Assembly (NCBI GenBank): GCA_964213345.1
Contig: CAXOVX010000024.1
Location: forward strand, 1 to 34,038
Length of the DNA stretch: 34,038 nucleotides
Direction: 5' to 3'
DNA from: CAXOVX01 sp964213345
GTDB taxonomy: Bacteria; Pseudomonadota; Alphaproteobacteria; Rickettsiales; Midichloriaceae
Below the pieces are notes generated by a model, which saw only the letters and a list, made by a program, of their open reading frames with translations, did not search any database and had not been told where the DNA came from. Both the position numbers and the translations under genes were made by a program. Shown piece by piece: positions 16,723-25,555 of this stretch; position 1 is the stretch's first letter; the number at the start of each line of letters is the position of its first letter.

Positions 16723-17532
16723 CTATTTTTTTACTAATATTTGTCTCTGCAATTCGATATTAGAAACAATATTATCAAAAGTTTCTAGCGTACTTTTATC
16801 AATGCTGACCGTAACAAATTCTTTGCGTGGTAAATAGTAACTTATAATAGGCGCTATTTGTTCACGATACACATGCAGCTTATGTAATATCACTTCCTCT
16901 TCATCATTTGCTGTTGCAGTTTCATCCCCTTGACAAACATCACACTCTTTTTCATCTCTAAAAATTTCAAGTTTTGCAGTGTTACATCTCGTACATAAAG
17001 CTCTATGCCTCGCTTGCCCTAGAATAGCTTGATCATCTGCCTCAACATTCACCACAACAGTATATCCTCGTGGTAAAATTTTTATCATTCTATCTAAAGC
17101 TTTAGCTTGTGTAACAGTACGCGGGAATCCATCTAAAACAAAACCTCTAGAATACTTATTCTGTTGTACAATTTGCGCGAGTAGAGCAATTGCTACGTGA
17201 TCTGGAACTAACTCGCCTTTCTTCATAATCGCATCAAAATTTCTACCTGATTCCCTGCTGGAATCTACAACAGAGTGAAGCACCTTTCCCATTGAAATAT
17301 ACGGTACGTTGTATCTTTCACTCAGTAACTCAGCTTGAACTTCTCTGGCAACCGTAGGAGGTCTCAACACGATAATACGCATAGCTCTCTCTTGCTGCCT
17401 GATATTATCTACACCCTTTGTTATATCATCTTGTACCACTTTACGATGGAATATCCTACGATCCTGAGCACTACAAGCTGTAAAACAAAATGTGGTAAGT
17501 ACAAAGAATAAAGTTAATTTGTGTATTTTCAT
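16723..17532 (-). CDS. Exported adenylate-kinase-like protein lacking the P-loop
   Basis: 269 residues. The first 20 residues look like a lipoprotein signal (LTLFFVLTTFCFTAC, Cys20), or at least a signal peptide. From residue 51 (MRIIVLRPP) the protein aligns without gaps to adenylate kinase: AELLSERYNVPYISMG, IMKKGELVPDHVAIALL, RGFVLDGFPRTVTQAKALDRM (131-151), a four-cysteine LID (Cys180, 183, 197, 200) and VYREQIAPIISYY. Lost are the Walker A loop (GAPGAGKGTQ becomes RPPTVAREVQ, lysine to Arg63), the threonine of STG (Met81), the AMP-binding arginine after it (His86), and a catalytic arginine near 208. Arg138 of GFPRT is kept. Catalysis looks impossible in the usual way, while the fold seems preserved. 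Upstream of folC. Confidence 0.82.
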   Translation of the reverse strand: MKIHKLTLFFVLTTFCFTACSAQDRRIFHRKVVQDDITKGVDNIRQQERAMRIIVLRPPTVAREVQAELLSERYNVPYISMGKVLHSVVDSSRESGRNFDAIMKKGELVPDHVAIALLAQIVQQNKYSRGFVLDGFPRTVTQAKALDRMIKILPRGYTVVVNVEADDQAILGQARHRALCTRCNTAKLEIFRDEKECDVCQGDETATANDEEEVILHKLHVYREQIAPIISYYLPRKEFVTVSIDKSTLETFDNIVSNIELQRQILVKK

Positions 17533-17765
17533 AATGGTAATGCAGTTTAAAAAACTATTTGTATATTACAGAATATAAGTGCAGACCCCACTTCACACGT
17601 TATTATTACTTAGTCACATTGCAATAGCAGATTTTCTACAAATTTTCTATAAAAATACGATAAAATTTTTATTTTCCAAGTACGGTATTTAAATTATCAC
17701 CAGTTTAATTTACGAAAATAGTACTACTTACCTGAGAAATAAGTAACCATAATTACAGATAAATA

Positions 17766-18533
17766 TCAAAAATAAAACCTTATACCCAATAATATGGCGT
17801 GCGCTGTAAATTCTGGATTTATAGGGTCAGTCTTGAATTCTATACCATCATCCGCTTCTATAGCTATATCAGATGTCGGAGCATGGTTTAAATCAAGATA
17901 TTTGTATCCAAGATCTACATCTAGCCGATTTCTAATATTTAGACCCATTCCAGCTCCAAGATTCCAAGCAAGATACCAGCTAGTCTTTCCTTTTATTTTG
18001 TGCTTGAAAGATGTATAATTGTTCTCGTCATACATATTATGGTCACCAGCTTCGTTTCTACTGCCGCCTACGCCGGCTGTAAAGTATGGCTTGAACTTAC
18101 CAAATTCTTCAGAGTGTAAAGTAAAATTTACGAAGCATGCTGTACTAGAAAATTCCTGTCTTACAAGATGTTCGTCAAGATTCACGTTGATAGAGTCTTT
18201 AATCTCATCGTAATGCTCAATGTTATTTTCAAACTTCTGCTTTGCTAAGTGAAGTACTGCAACTTCACCTCTTAAGTTGTTGTAAAACTGGTAACCTAAG
18301 TTGCCTCCATACACCATGCTACTTCTTGGTTTTAAATTATTGTATGCGTAGTAGTCGTCTTTATGACCTATTTTACTCCTAAGTTCACGCGGCAATACTG
18401 TACCTCCGGTGATTTGGAAGTATAAATTCCTTTTTGATGGAGTTTGCGCCGTATCCGCACTTGCAGCACACACAGCAAAGAATTGGAGTAGCAACAAACA
18501 ACTGATCTTCCTGCAAAGAATACTCTTGTCCAT
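17766..18533 (-). CDS. Outer-membrane beta-barrel protein (OmpA/porin-like)
   Basis: 255 residues from the ATG at 18533, which has GGAG seven bases before it; an ATG 12 bases earlier is the alternative. A signal peptide (CLLLLQFFAVCAASA) is followed by alternating amphipathic strands typical of an eight-stranded barrel: LYFQITGGTVLP, SMVYGGNLGYQFYNNLRGEVAV, STACFVNFTLH, FKPYFTAGVGGS, WNLGAGMGLNIRNRLDVDLGYKYLDL. It ends in ILLGIRFYF, the C-terminal phenylalanine barrel-assembly signal. Similar barrels are the main surface antigens of Rickettsiales. Loops are charged and likely exposed. Confidence 0.85.
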   Translation of the reverse strand: MDKSILCRKISCLLLLQFFAVCAASADTAQTPSKRNLYFQITGGTVLPRELRSKIGHKDDYYAYNNLKPRSSMVYGGNLGYQFYNNLRGEVAVLHLAKQKFENNIEHYDEIKDSINVNLDEHLVRQEFSSTACFVNFTLHSEEFGKFKPYFTAGVGGSRNEAGDHNMYDENNYTSFKHKIKGKTSWYLAWNLGAGMGLNIRNRLDVDLGYKYLDLNHAPTSDIAIEADDGIEFKTDPINPEFTAHAILLGIRFYF

Positions 18534-18597
18534 TTTTTTCTCCATAACTTGCTTTTTAAATTTTATAACATTTTAGCTTTCATTGGGTATTGGGGCA

Positions 18598-19614
18598 TTA
18601 AGGATAATTCATCATAGTCTGAGGTACTGCCAGCTCTTCACAATAATGCTCAATGCTATCTACAATGTGAGAACTTAACACTGAGTCTAGGTCGCTTTTT
18701 AGACTCTCGCACTGCTGCTTTTGTATTGCTAAAATTTTTTTATGATCACAATCGCCGCAATATCTTGCCACAAATCCCACAACATATTTATAGAATGCGG
18801 GATCTTTTGTGAATTGTTCCGCGTTTGTCTTATTGGTAACATTAAGTATGTCATCTCTTAGCCCGTACTTCTCCATCACATCAAGTACGTTATCTTTTTT
18901 TACTTTATTATGACAATTTGCTTTTTGGTTACTATAACAAGAAGATAGACATTTAAACCAACTATTTGGATGCGACTCTTCCCAAGCAACTTTAGTTAGA
19001 TTTAATATCTGCGCTTTTAGTACTTTAAATCCTGATAAAAATGCCATTTGCATGGATATAACATTCTCGAGACATGTAGTATTAGTATTACACAAGACCT
19101 CAAATGCTTTTACGCTGCTCGTAAAGTTTTTTTGTATTTCATTTTCTTGCTTTTTGATATTTTTAAATTCGTTCTCAATGTCTGCTGTTATAGGAAGTTC
19201 TTCTACCATGTTATAACACTTTTTTAATTGCTGTATGGTGTATGCGAGTTCGTCTTCTTTTCCATTTATGGTAGCGTTACAGCGATGTAAATCTTCAGTA
19301 TAATTATTGCGCAAAGCTATTATTGTACTATTATATTCTTGTAATTTTTCCGTTGTACGGGTAAGACTGCTATTCTTTTCATGCACAGCAACATGACAAT
19401 ACTTTAGCTCTTCAGAATGTGTAATTGTCGCGTCATCTTTGTCCCTTGTCATAGCATAGCAACGTTTTAATTCTCCAGAGCATTGATCCATTGCTATCTG
19501 CTGTGCACTGGTGTCGGGCTCAGTCGTGTAGCTTGTACTCTGTTTTACATTATTAGCCACTTGCTGCTCTTTAGGTTTTCCATACTGTCTATGATGTACA
19601 TTTGTGTTATCCAT
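18598..19614 (-). CDS. Cysteine-rich coiled-coil protein with 21-residue repeats
   Basis: 338 residues, unrecognised. Residues about 47-140 contain a degenerate repeat with a period of 21 (once 18): GELKRCYAMTRDKD, EELKYCHVAVHEKN, EKLQEYNSTIIALR, EDLHRCNATINGKE, QQLKKCYNM. Each has E-L-K-x-C and an aromatic or small residue after it. The rest is helical with 14 cysteines in all, several in pairs (CNTNTTC, CLSSCYSNQKANC, CGDC). No classical signal peptide: the N-terminus is hydrophilic (MDNTNVHHRQYGK). So many cysteines suggest disulphides outside the reducing cytoplasm or a metal site, and a secreted effector is possible. It lies 64 bases upstream of the outer-membrane barrel on the same strand. 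Confidence 0.65.
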   Translation of the reverse strand: MDNTNVHHRQYGKPKEQQVANNVKQSTSYTTEPDTSAQQIAMDQCSGELKRCYAMTRDKDDATITHSEELKYCHVAVHEKNSSLTRTTEKLQEYNSTIIALRNNYTEDLHRCNATINGKEDELAYTIQQLKKCYNMVEELPITADIENEFKNIKKQENEIQKNFTSSVKAFEVLCNTNTTCLENVISMQMAFLSGFKVLKAQILNLTKVAWEESHPNSWFKCLSSCYSNQKANCHNKVKKDNVLDVMEKYGLRDDILNVTNKTNAEQFTKDPAFYKYVVGFVARYCGDCDHKKILAIQKQQCESLKSDLDSVLSSHIVDSIEHYCEELAVPQTMMNYP

Positions 19615-19887
19615 ATTTTTCTCTTACCCAAAATTAAAATTACCTAGGAGGTCACGATAAAATGATGCCGCTCAACATCGACAATTTCATTTTACGTATT
19701 ATATAGATGATTTTAATTAATTTTTAACACTATTACAATCTATAATTGTAAAAAAATAGATTTATTAACAAAATAATTTGCGAAGCCATAGTATTAATTC
19801 AAATATAAACCTTGACTTATTTTAAGTTAGTGAAGAGACTGATGATCAGCATGAACTTGGTGTTACTTTAGAGATAAAAAGAAAGAC
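19615..19887. other. Divergent intergenic region between the cysteine-rich protein and tatA
   Basis: Very AT-rich, no gene. It must hold the promoters of both genes. A TTGACT at 19812-19817 precedes tatA but no good -10 box lies at the right distance. Confidence 0.35.
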
Positions 19888-20070
19888 ATGGGTGGAAGAT
19901 TGGGAGAGTTAGCACTTATTTTGCTAATTATATTTATCTTGTTTGGAGCTGGTAAATTGCCACGTGTAATTAGTGAGGTTGGACGTGGTATAAGAGCTTT
20001 AAGAAACAGCTTAAACGAAGATGACAATTTCGATAAAAACAGCAAGAATAGGGGTAACCGAAATAAATGA
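19888..20070 (+). CDS. tatA: Sec-independent protein translocase subunit TatA
   Basis: 60 residues. One N-terminal membrane helix (about 5-22, LGELALILLIIFILFGA), the hinge FGAGKLP, then an amphipathic helix (RVISEVGRGIRALRNSL) and a polar tail. TatA forms the variable-size pore that moves folded proteins across the inner membrane. The Glu near position 7 and FG at the hinge are typical. No tatB or tatC is next to it. An AAGAAAG ribosome site precedes ATG. The gene ends about 370 bases before fliF. Confidence 0.92.
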   Translation: MGGRLGELALILLIIFILFGAGKLPRVISEVGRGIRALRNSLNEDDNFDKNSKNRGNRNK

Positions 20071-20176
20071 TGTTCCATCAAGCATAACCAGAACATTTTG
20101 CAAACAGTGTGATGTTAGCTGTTAATTACAGACAAAATAGTATATAATAGAGATATTGTACGCAATATGTACATAA

Positions 20177-20231
20177 AGTAAAAACTTAAATTGTAAAATA
20201 AAGTATCTTGATCAATTTTAAGTTTTTACTT
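20177..20231. terminator. Long AT-rich hairpin after tatA
   Basis: AAGTAAAAACTTAAATTG and, after a loop of about 20 bases, CAATTTTAAGTTTTTACTT form an almost perfect stem. It is followed by a short T-rich run. It may terminate tatA or be a regulatory structure in the fliF leader. A TATAAT at 20143-20148 just upstream could be a -10 box for fliF, though its -35 is poor. Confidence 0.45.
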
Positions 20232-20443
20232 ATATTGTGTTCTTTGGATTGTCATCTAACAATAGCAAAGCTGGTTTTGAGTTAGTGGGCTAGCTAAGTT
20301 TTGGGATTGAGTTGCCAATTTGAGTTAAAAGTAGATTGGCCAAGTCGTGCAAATGCAGTTTTGTCATTTTTAGGATGGATGTTGAGTATTTATTGATGGA
20401 ATGTTGTATAAATAACAATTTCTGAGTTTTAGCGTGGGTTAGA

Positions 20444-22111
20444 ATGGAATTTTTGGATAAACTAGGTAAGTTTAAGTTGGTATTTATCATTACGTCTGCA
20501 TTAATAATGATAGCGCTAATTCTCTTCCTCTCTCTAGGTATTTCAAAACCAACAATGGTTCCCTTATATAAGCAATTGTCTGCGGAAGATTTTCGTTCAA
20601 TCACTTTAAGATTGCAAACTTTAAATATTCCATTCCACGAAAACCAAGATAAAGACAACAATCAAGTGCTTGTTTCTGTAGATAAAGTTTCAAAAACAAG
20701 GATGATTCTCGCTCAGGAGGGATTGCCATCTTCTGGCAGTGTTGTAGGCTATGAGATTTTTGATAAATCGGATATTTTGGGCACTTCACAGTTCATTAAT
20801 AATGTCAATTTGGTAAGAGCGTTAGAAGGTGAACTTTCCAGGACCATTGGCAATTTGGCTCAAATAGAAACTGCTAGGGTCCACTTGGTATTACCGCGCA
20901 AAGAGCTGTTTTCCAAAATAGGACCCATTCCCTCGGCTTCTGTGGTATTGAAAATCAAACCAGGACAGAAATTATCTAAAGGTGAAATCAATGGTGTAGC
21001 CCATTTATTAGTTACGGCTGTACCGGAACTAAAATTAGAAAATGTCACCATACTAGATCAAAATAGTAAGCCACTCAAGGTAAAAAATGATGATGAAGAG
21101 GAAGGTACTCCTAGCAATGCAACAGAATATCGTACTAATCTCGAAAATAGGCTTAAAAATGCAGTGGAGGAAATGATAGAAAGATATGTTGGGGCTGGTA
21201 AGGTTAAAGTTAATGTTTCAGCGTTAATAGATTTTGATCGGGAAGTTGTAAATACAGAGGTATATAATCCAGAAGAGCAAGCTATTAGATCAAGAAAAAG
21301 TAGCGTGGAAGAAGAGCAAGAAGGATTGCAAAATAATAATGTGAGTGTTGCCAATAATGTACCAAATTTACCACAGCAACGTCAGCAAAACGCTCCAAAT
21401 AAAAATAAGAATAAATCAGATGAAATAACAAATTACGAAATTTCTAAAACCATTACTAACAAGATAATACCTTGGGGAAGGGTAAAGCAGCTTTCTATAG
21501 CTGTTCTCGTAGATGGTATATACACCGTAGATGCTCAAAATAAGAAGTTATTGTATAAGGAGCGTTCTGTAGATGAGTTAGAAAAATTGAGAGCTCTAGT
21601 GTCAGCAGCAATAGGAGCAGATCAAAGTCGGGGAGATAGAGTTGAAGTAATTAATTTGAAATTTATAACAAGTGACGATATTGATGCTGCTGAATGGAAA
21701 AATAATAGTATATTGGGTAAATTCGGTGAAAATTTTCATAGTTTTACGCAGTTAATTATTGTTCTAGTAGTATTTGCATTGGCAGGATTATTGCTAATAC
21801 GTCCGTTGATAAGTAAGTTTTTGCGCAGCGCTAAAAGTGCTGGGTCAATTTTGATTCCAGAGTTAGGAGAAGCTATGGGTATACATAAAAACGAAACCAT
21901 TGATGTTGAAGACAAAAAACATGGAGAAACCCAAATGTCAGGAGAATCTGCTGCACAGTCTACTGGAATGGAACAAGAGCGTGTTTCAGGTAAAGTTTTT
22001 GGCGAGAAACGGTATGCTGAATTAATGAGGTATTTAAATGAAGTCATGCAACAAAATCCAGATGATGCCGTAACGGTGCTAAGAAATTGGCTATACAAGC
22101 ACGAAGTATAG
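20444..22111 (+). CDS. fliF: Flagellar MS-ring protein FliF
   Basis: 555 residues, normal length. Forms the membrane ring on which the flagellar motor and export gate assemble. A membrane helix at about 12-34 is followed by the ring-building domains: LYKQLSAEDFRSITLRLQTL, GYEIFDKSDILGTSQFINNVN, RALEGELSRTIGNL, and ARVHLVLPRKELF with VPELKLENVTILD. The periplasmic loop is Gln/Asn-rich (about 290-325). A second membrane helix lies at about 431-453, and the C-terminal FliG-binding tail ends ALMRYLNEV-like, then DDAVTVLRNWL. First gene of fliF-fliG-fliH-fliN, the same order as in Caulobacter. Confidence 0.96.
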   Translation: MEFLDKLGKFKLVFIITSALIMIALILFLSLGISKPTMVPLYKQLSAEDFRSITLRLQTLNIPFHENQDKDNNQVLVSVDKVSKTRMILAQEGLPSSGSVVGYEIFDKSDILGTSQFINNVNLVRALEGELSRTIGNLAQIETARVHLVLPRKELFSKIGPIPSASVVLKIKPGQKLSKGEINGVAHLLVTAVPELKLENVTILDQNSKPLKVKNDDEEEGTPSNATEYRTNLENRLKNAVEEMIERYVGAGKVKVNVSALIDFDREVVNTEVYNPEEQAIRSRKSSVEEEQEGLQNNNVSVANNVPNLPQQRQQNAPNKNKNKSDEITNYEISKTITNKIIPWGRVKQLSIAVLVDGIYTVDAQNKKLLYKERSVDELEKLRALVSAAIGADQSRGDRVEVINLKFITSDDIDAAEWKNNSILGKFGENFHSFTQLIIVLVVFALAGLLLIRPLISKFLRSAKSAGSILIPELGEAMGIHKNETIDVEDKKHGETQMSGESAAQSTGMEQERVSGKVFGEKRYAELMRYLNEVMQQNPDDAVTVLRNWLYKHEV

Positions 22112-22184
22112 GTACATGCAACAGCAAATAAGGATGATTTGCATTTTTATTAGATGATCATAAAAACGAAATGGGTGTTATCGT

Positions 22185-23174
22185 ATGCTATCAGGAGTAG
22201 AAAAAGTTGCTGTCTTGTTGATGATGGTGAAAGCTGAGACAGCTAAAAAAGTAGTTGGTAGTATGGATGGAGAAGAAATTAGTTTAATTTCACAAACAAT
22301 GGCAAGGTTGGGATCTATAGATTCAGAAAAAGTAGAAAAAATTGTCATTGAATTTATCCATGAAATAAATGATTCACTGAGTGTGGTTGGTAATGTAAAA
22401 ATCGCTGAAAAATTTTTAAAAGATACTGTTTCGGAAGATAAGGAAAAGTTTGAACAGATTATGAATGAAGTCAAGGGAGTGAATTTGAGTAATATTTGGG
22501 AACGTTTAGGTACTTTTGACGAGCAATTGATAGCTAACTTCTTAAAGAGCGAATATCCACAAACAACTGCAATTATTATAGCTAAGATACCTTCTGCGCG
22601 TGCTGCAAAAATTTTAGCATCTTTTAGCCAAGAATATGCTCTCGAAGTGATGAAACGCATGTTATCACTAGACGAGATAAAAAGGGAGGCATTGGAAAAA
22701 TTGGAAAAAATGCTACAAACTGAATTTTCGACAGAAAGTACCAGATTGTACCAAAAAGATAATAACAAGGTACTAGCAGAGATATTTGATAATTTAGACA
22801 GAAAGAATGAAGCTAAGCTCATGTCTACACTTGAAGCATATAGCAATGAAGCAGCTAAGAAAGTAAAAAAGTGGATGTTTACCTTTGATGACCTTGCAAA
22901 GATTGATGCATATAACATGCAAACTTTGATCAGGACTATTGATAAATCAAAGCTTGCAATAGCATTACGTGGTGCTTCTCAAAAAATTCAGGATGCCTTT
23001 GTACGCTGTATGTCACAAAGAGCTGCTAAACTACTACTAGAGGAAATAGATACAGTGAGTAGTGGAGTTACAGGACAAGAAATGGAAGAAGCAAGACTTG
23101 GCATTATAAATGTAGCTAAGGACATGATAGCTAAAGGTTTCATAAAATTGGAAGGACAGGATGCTTCAGAATAA
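22185..23174 (+). CDS. fliG: Flagellar motor switch protein FliG
   Basis: 329 residues, normal length. Rotor protein that joins the MS-ring (through FliF) and the stator, and takes part in direction switching. N-terminal part GVEKVAVLLMMVKAETAKKVV and ISLISQTMARLGSID, middle QTTAIIIAKIPSARAAKIL, and C-terminal torque part MFTFDDLAKIDAYNMQTLIR, LAIALRGASQKIQDAFVRCM, RAAKLLLEEID are all conserved. Follows fliF by 73 bases. The charged residues of the torque helix appear present. Confidence 0.96.
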   Translation: MLSGVEKVAVLLMMVKAETAKKVVGSMDGEEISLISQTMARLGSIDSEKVEKIVIEFIHEINDSLSVVGNVKIAEKFLKDTVSEDKEKFEQIMNEVKGVNLSNIWERLGTFDEQLIANFLKSEYPQTTAIIIAKIPSARAAKILASFSQEYALEVMKRMLSLDEIKREALEKLEKMLQTEFSTESTRLYQKDNNKVLAEIFDNLDRKNEAKLMSTLEAYSNEAAKKVKKWMFTFDDLAKIDAYNMQTLIRTIDKSKLAIALRGASQKIQDAFVRCMSQRAAKLLLEEIDTVSSGVTGQEMEEARLGIINVAKDMIAKGFIKLEGQDASE

Positions 23175-23195
23175 AATTTGTATTGAGTTTAATTG

Positions 23196-24026
23196 ATGCT
23201 GATACGTAGATTACATTTAGAAGATTTTTCTAAAAATTTACAAATATCCGAATCTATTGTTGCAGGTTCTGTTTCAGATAGTGCGAAAGGAGCAAGTAGC
23301 CCATGCATACCGAATGAAGAGAATGAAGTAAAATTACAGGATAAAACAGTTGAAGGATCTAACAGCGGGCAATTAGTACAATCAGAAGCGAGGTCTGTGT
23401 TTACCGAAGCTACAAAGCACAGTGTTACTCTGTCTCTGGAGGAATTAAAGAAAATAAAGGCAAAAGCTTTCTTTGAAGGTAAGCAAGAAGGCTTGAGTGA
23501 AGCCATAAAACACGTAGAGCATGCACAGGTAGAAAATTTTTTACAAGATAAAGTAAACGACTTGGAGCACCAAGCACTGCAAACTGTACTAGAGATACGT
23601 AAAAATTTAGATACTATAGATGAGCAAAGAGCTCTTGCATTGCATAGCCTGAGCGAAGAGTGCGTGTTATTAGCATATGCCATTGGTAAAAGAATTATAG
23701 AGCACTTATGTGAGTATGTACCAGAAAACTTAATACTGGATTTTTTGCGAAAAAAGTTACCATTATTAACAGACGAAGCACTGATAAATGTGGATGTTAA
23801 TCCTGATTGCCTTAAGTTAGTGCAAGATAAATTTCCGAAGATGTTATTGGGTAATAAGTACAATTTCAAATTCACATTAATACCAGATCTAGAAATAGCC
23901 CCCGGTGATTGTAAGATTAGGTGGGAAGGTGGGGCGTTCATTAAGAATAAAGAAATGTTGTTACAAGGGTTGGATGAGTTACTTGGTGATTACTTAAATA
24001 CAAAAAGCGCTTTACGTGAAGTATAG
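23196..24026 (+). CDS. fliH: Flagellar export regulator FliH (FlbE-like)
   Basis: 276 residues from the ATG at 23196 (a TTG three bases earlier is also in frame). FliH holds the export ATPase FliI and links it to the switch complex. The sequence is low in identity, but its position between fliG and fliN, a central coiled coil (about 85-140, ELKKIKAKAFFEGKQEGLSE) and a C-terminal FliH/V-ATPase E-type domain (LAYAIGKRIIEHL, DEALINVDVNPDCLKLV, PDLEIAPGDCKIRWEGG) fit. The last block matches the D-x-x-I-xxGxCxIxxxxG pattern common to FliH-type proteins. fliI is not in the window. Confidence 0.85.
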   Translation: MLIRRLHLEDFSKNLQISESIVAGSVSDSAKGASSPCIPNEENEVKLQDKTVEGSNSGQLVQSEARSVFTEATKHSVTLSLEELKKIKAKAFFEGKQEGLSEAIKHVEHAQVENFLQDKVNDLEHQALQTVLEIRKNLDTIDEQRALALHSLSEECVLLAYAIGKRIIEHLCEYVPENLILDFLRKKLPLLTDEALINVDVNPDCLKLVQDKFPKMLLGNKYNFKFTLIPDLEIAPGDCKIRWEGGAFIKNKEMLLQGLDELLGDYLNTKSALREV

Positions 24027-24104
24027 GATGGTCTGCACGTGCACGTATAGATAGAGTAAGAGTGGTATTTTTTTTGTTAACTACACATATTGGGGTAGAA
24101 TTAA

Positions 24105-24371
24105 ATGGTTGAGAATTCAAATAACACAAATTTAGATTTACAAGCAGTATATGATGTGCCGTTGCAAGTATCTGTAGTAATAGGCAATACAGAGCTCAGG
24201 GTCAGCGATATATTGAAATTTACCTCAGGCACTGTAATTGAGCTTGATAAAAAAGTCGGAGAGCCTGTTGACGTGTATATTAACGGCAAAGTAGTTGCGA
24301 AAGGGGAGATAGTATTGGTGAACGATAAGGTCGGTGTTACGTTAACTGAAATGGTAAACGGCAAAGTTTAA
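24105..24371 (+). CDS. fliN: Flagellar motor switch protein FliN (short)
   Basis: 88 residues. Single SpoA (surface presentation of antigens) domain: YDVPLQVSVVIGNTELRVSDIL, GTVIELDKKVGEPVDVYING, VAKGEIVLVNDKVGVTLTEM. FliN forms the C-ring with FliM and is a docking site for FliH. It has only a short N-terminal stretch before the domain, so it is close to the minimal length. It ends 20 bases before holA. Confidence 0.93.
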   Translation: MVENSNNTNLDLQAVYDVPLQVSVVIGNTELRVSDILKFTSGTVIELDKKVGEPVDVYINGKVVAKGEIVLVNDKVGVTLTEMVNGKV

Positions 24372-24390
24372 TAATTTTTCATTTAAAAAA

Positions 24391-25440
24391 ATGCTTATAA
24401 CTCACCAAACTTTTGTAAAGATGCTCGCTACAGCCGATATCACCGTGCTGGCACGTTCTTGGCTCATTTTCGGTACAGATGCAGGAGGTGTGGATATTGC
24501 GATAGATCAACTTATAAAAACCGTATGCGAAAATAGTAAAAATGGTGGATCTCTTTTAGGAGGTGTTTCGATAGATGTCTGTCGGTACGAGTACCAACAA
24601 GTCAAAGATAATTTGGAGCCACTTTATAATGAGCTTTTTACAGTTAAGTTGTTCAATAATGTAAGAATTGTTGTTCTAAAGCAGGTTACTGATAGCTTAA
24701 GTAAGGAGTTAGAAGTATTACTTACTAGCACCAGGCAAACTTTATCTTTTCTTCTAATATCCGCAGGTGAATTAAAAAAAACATCTAAATTACGCAAAAT
24801 TTTTGAAACACAGGAGTGTATTACCTGCTTAAATTGTTATAAACAAGATGCTAAAGATCTTGTAAAATACGTTATGGGTTACTTTAGAGAAAGAAAGGTG
24901 AGTTATACCACCGAAGTACCGGAGATGATAGTATCACTGGCGCATGGAGATAGAAGAATTTTAAAGCATGAACTAGACAAATTATGCCTATATAAAGCCA
25001 ATTTAAGCAACGATAGGCAGATAATTAACGCTTTGGATGTTGTAAAATTGCTGGAAGATGAGGCATCTATATCGATAGACAAGCTATGCAATGCAGTAAG
25101 TAACAGAAACAAAGAGGATCTTATAGAGAATATGAAACAAGCTCAGTTTTACAATATTAACCATATTTTTTTACTAAGAGCACTGCAGCGCTATTTTGTG
25201 AATATTATGCAAATTAAGCATAAATTGATTATCAACCCTAATTTTTCGATAGCTCAAGTCATCAACAGCTTAAAGATCCCAGTTTTTGGCAAGCAGTTAC
25301 AAGAATTGATTGGCACGATAGGCAACATATCATACGACAAAGCAAAAATCATGCTTAATACATTGCTAAAACTTGAGATTCAGGTAAAACAGTTCAATAT
25401 CTGTGATCCTATAGTCCTAGTGGCACAAAACCTGCTGTAG
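24391..25440 (+). CDS. holA: DNA polymerase III subunit delta (HolA)
   Basis: 349 residues, normal length. Opens the sliding clamp as part of the clamp loader. LIFGTDAGGVDIAIDQLI near the start (the family GxD/E nucleotide-loader start), LYNELFTVKLFNNVRIVVLK near 90 (the SLFGxxRLxxL block), FLLISAGEL near 130, VSLAHGDRRILKHELDKL near 190 and the C-terminal helical collar support it. It follows fliN by 20 bases, so it is probably cotranscribed with the flagellar genes. I do not know such an arrangement to be usual; in Caulobacter the gene after fliN is flbD. Confidence 0.85.
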   Translation: MLITHQTFVKMLATADITVLARSWLIFGTDAGGVDIAIDQLIKTVCENSKNGGSLLGGVSIDVCRYEYQQVKDNLEPLYNELFTVKLFNNVRIVVLKQVTDSLSKELEVLLTSTRQTLSFLLISAGELKKTSKLRKIFETQECITCLNCYKQDAKDLVKYVMGYFRERKVSYTTEVPEMIVSLAHGDRRILKHELDKLCLYKANLSNDRQIINALDVVKLLEDEASISIDKLCNAVSNRNKEDLIENMKQAQFYNINHIFLLRALQRYFVNIMQIKHKLIINPNFSIAQVINSLKIPVFGKQLQELIGTIGNISYDKAKIMLNTLLKLEIQVKQFNICDPIVLVAQNLL

Positions 25441-25555
25441 TAGATAAGACGCGAGACTTGTGCATAAAAAATGGGGGAAAAGAATAGAAGATGGGTAGGA
25501 AATAGGAGAAAGTTTTTGAGATAGAAAGAATGTTATTTTATAACTAGGAGGTATT

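Noticed and set aside
21058..21354. Minus-strand open frame in fliF, and similar ones in fliG (22178-22918) and fliH (23189-23941)
   Set aside because: They are antisense to well-conserved flagellar genes. The long one in fliG is due to AT-rich codon bias, which rarely gives stops on the other strand.
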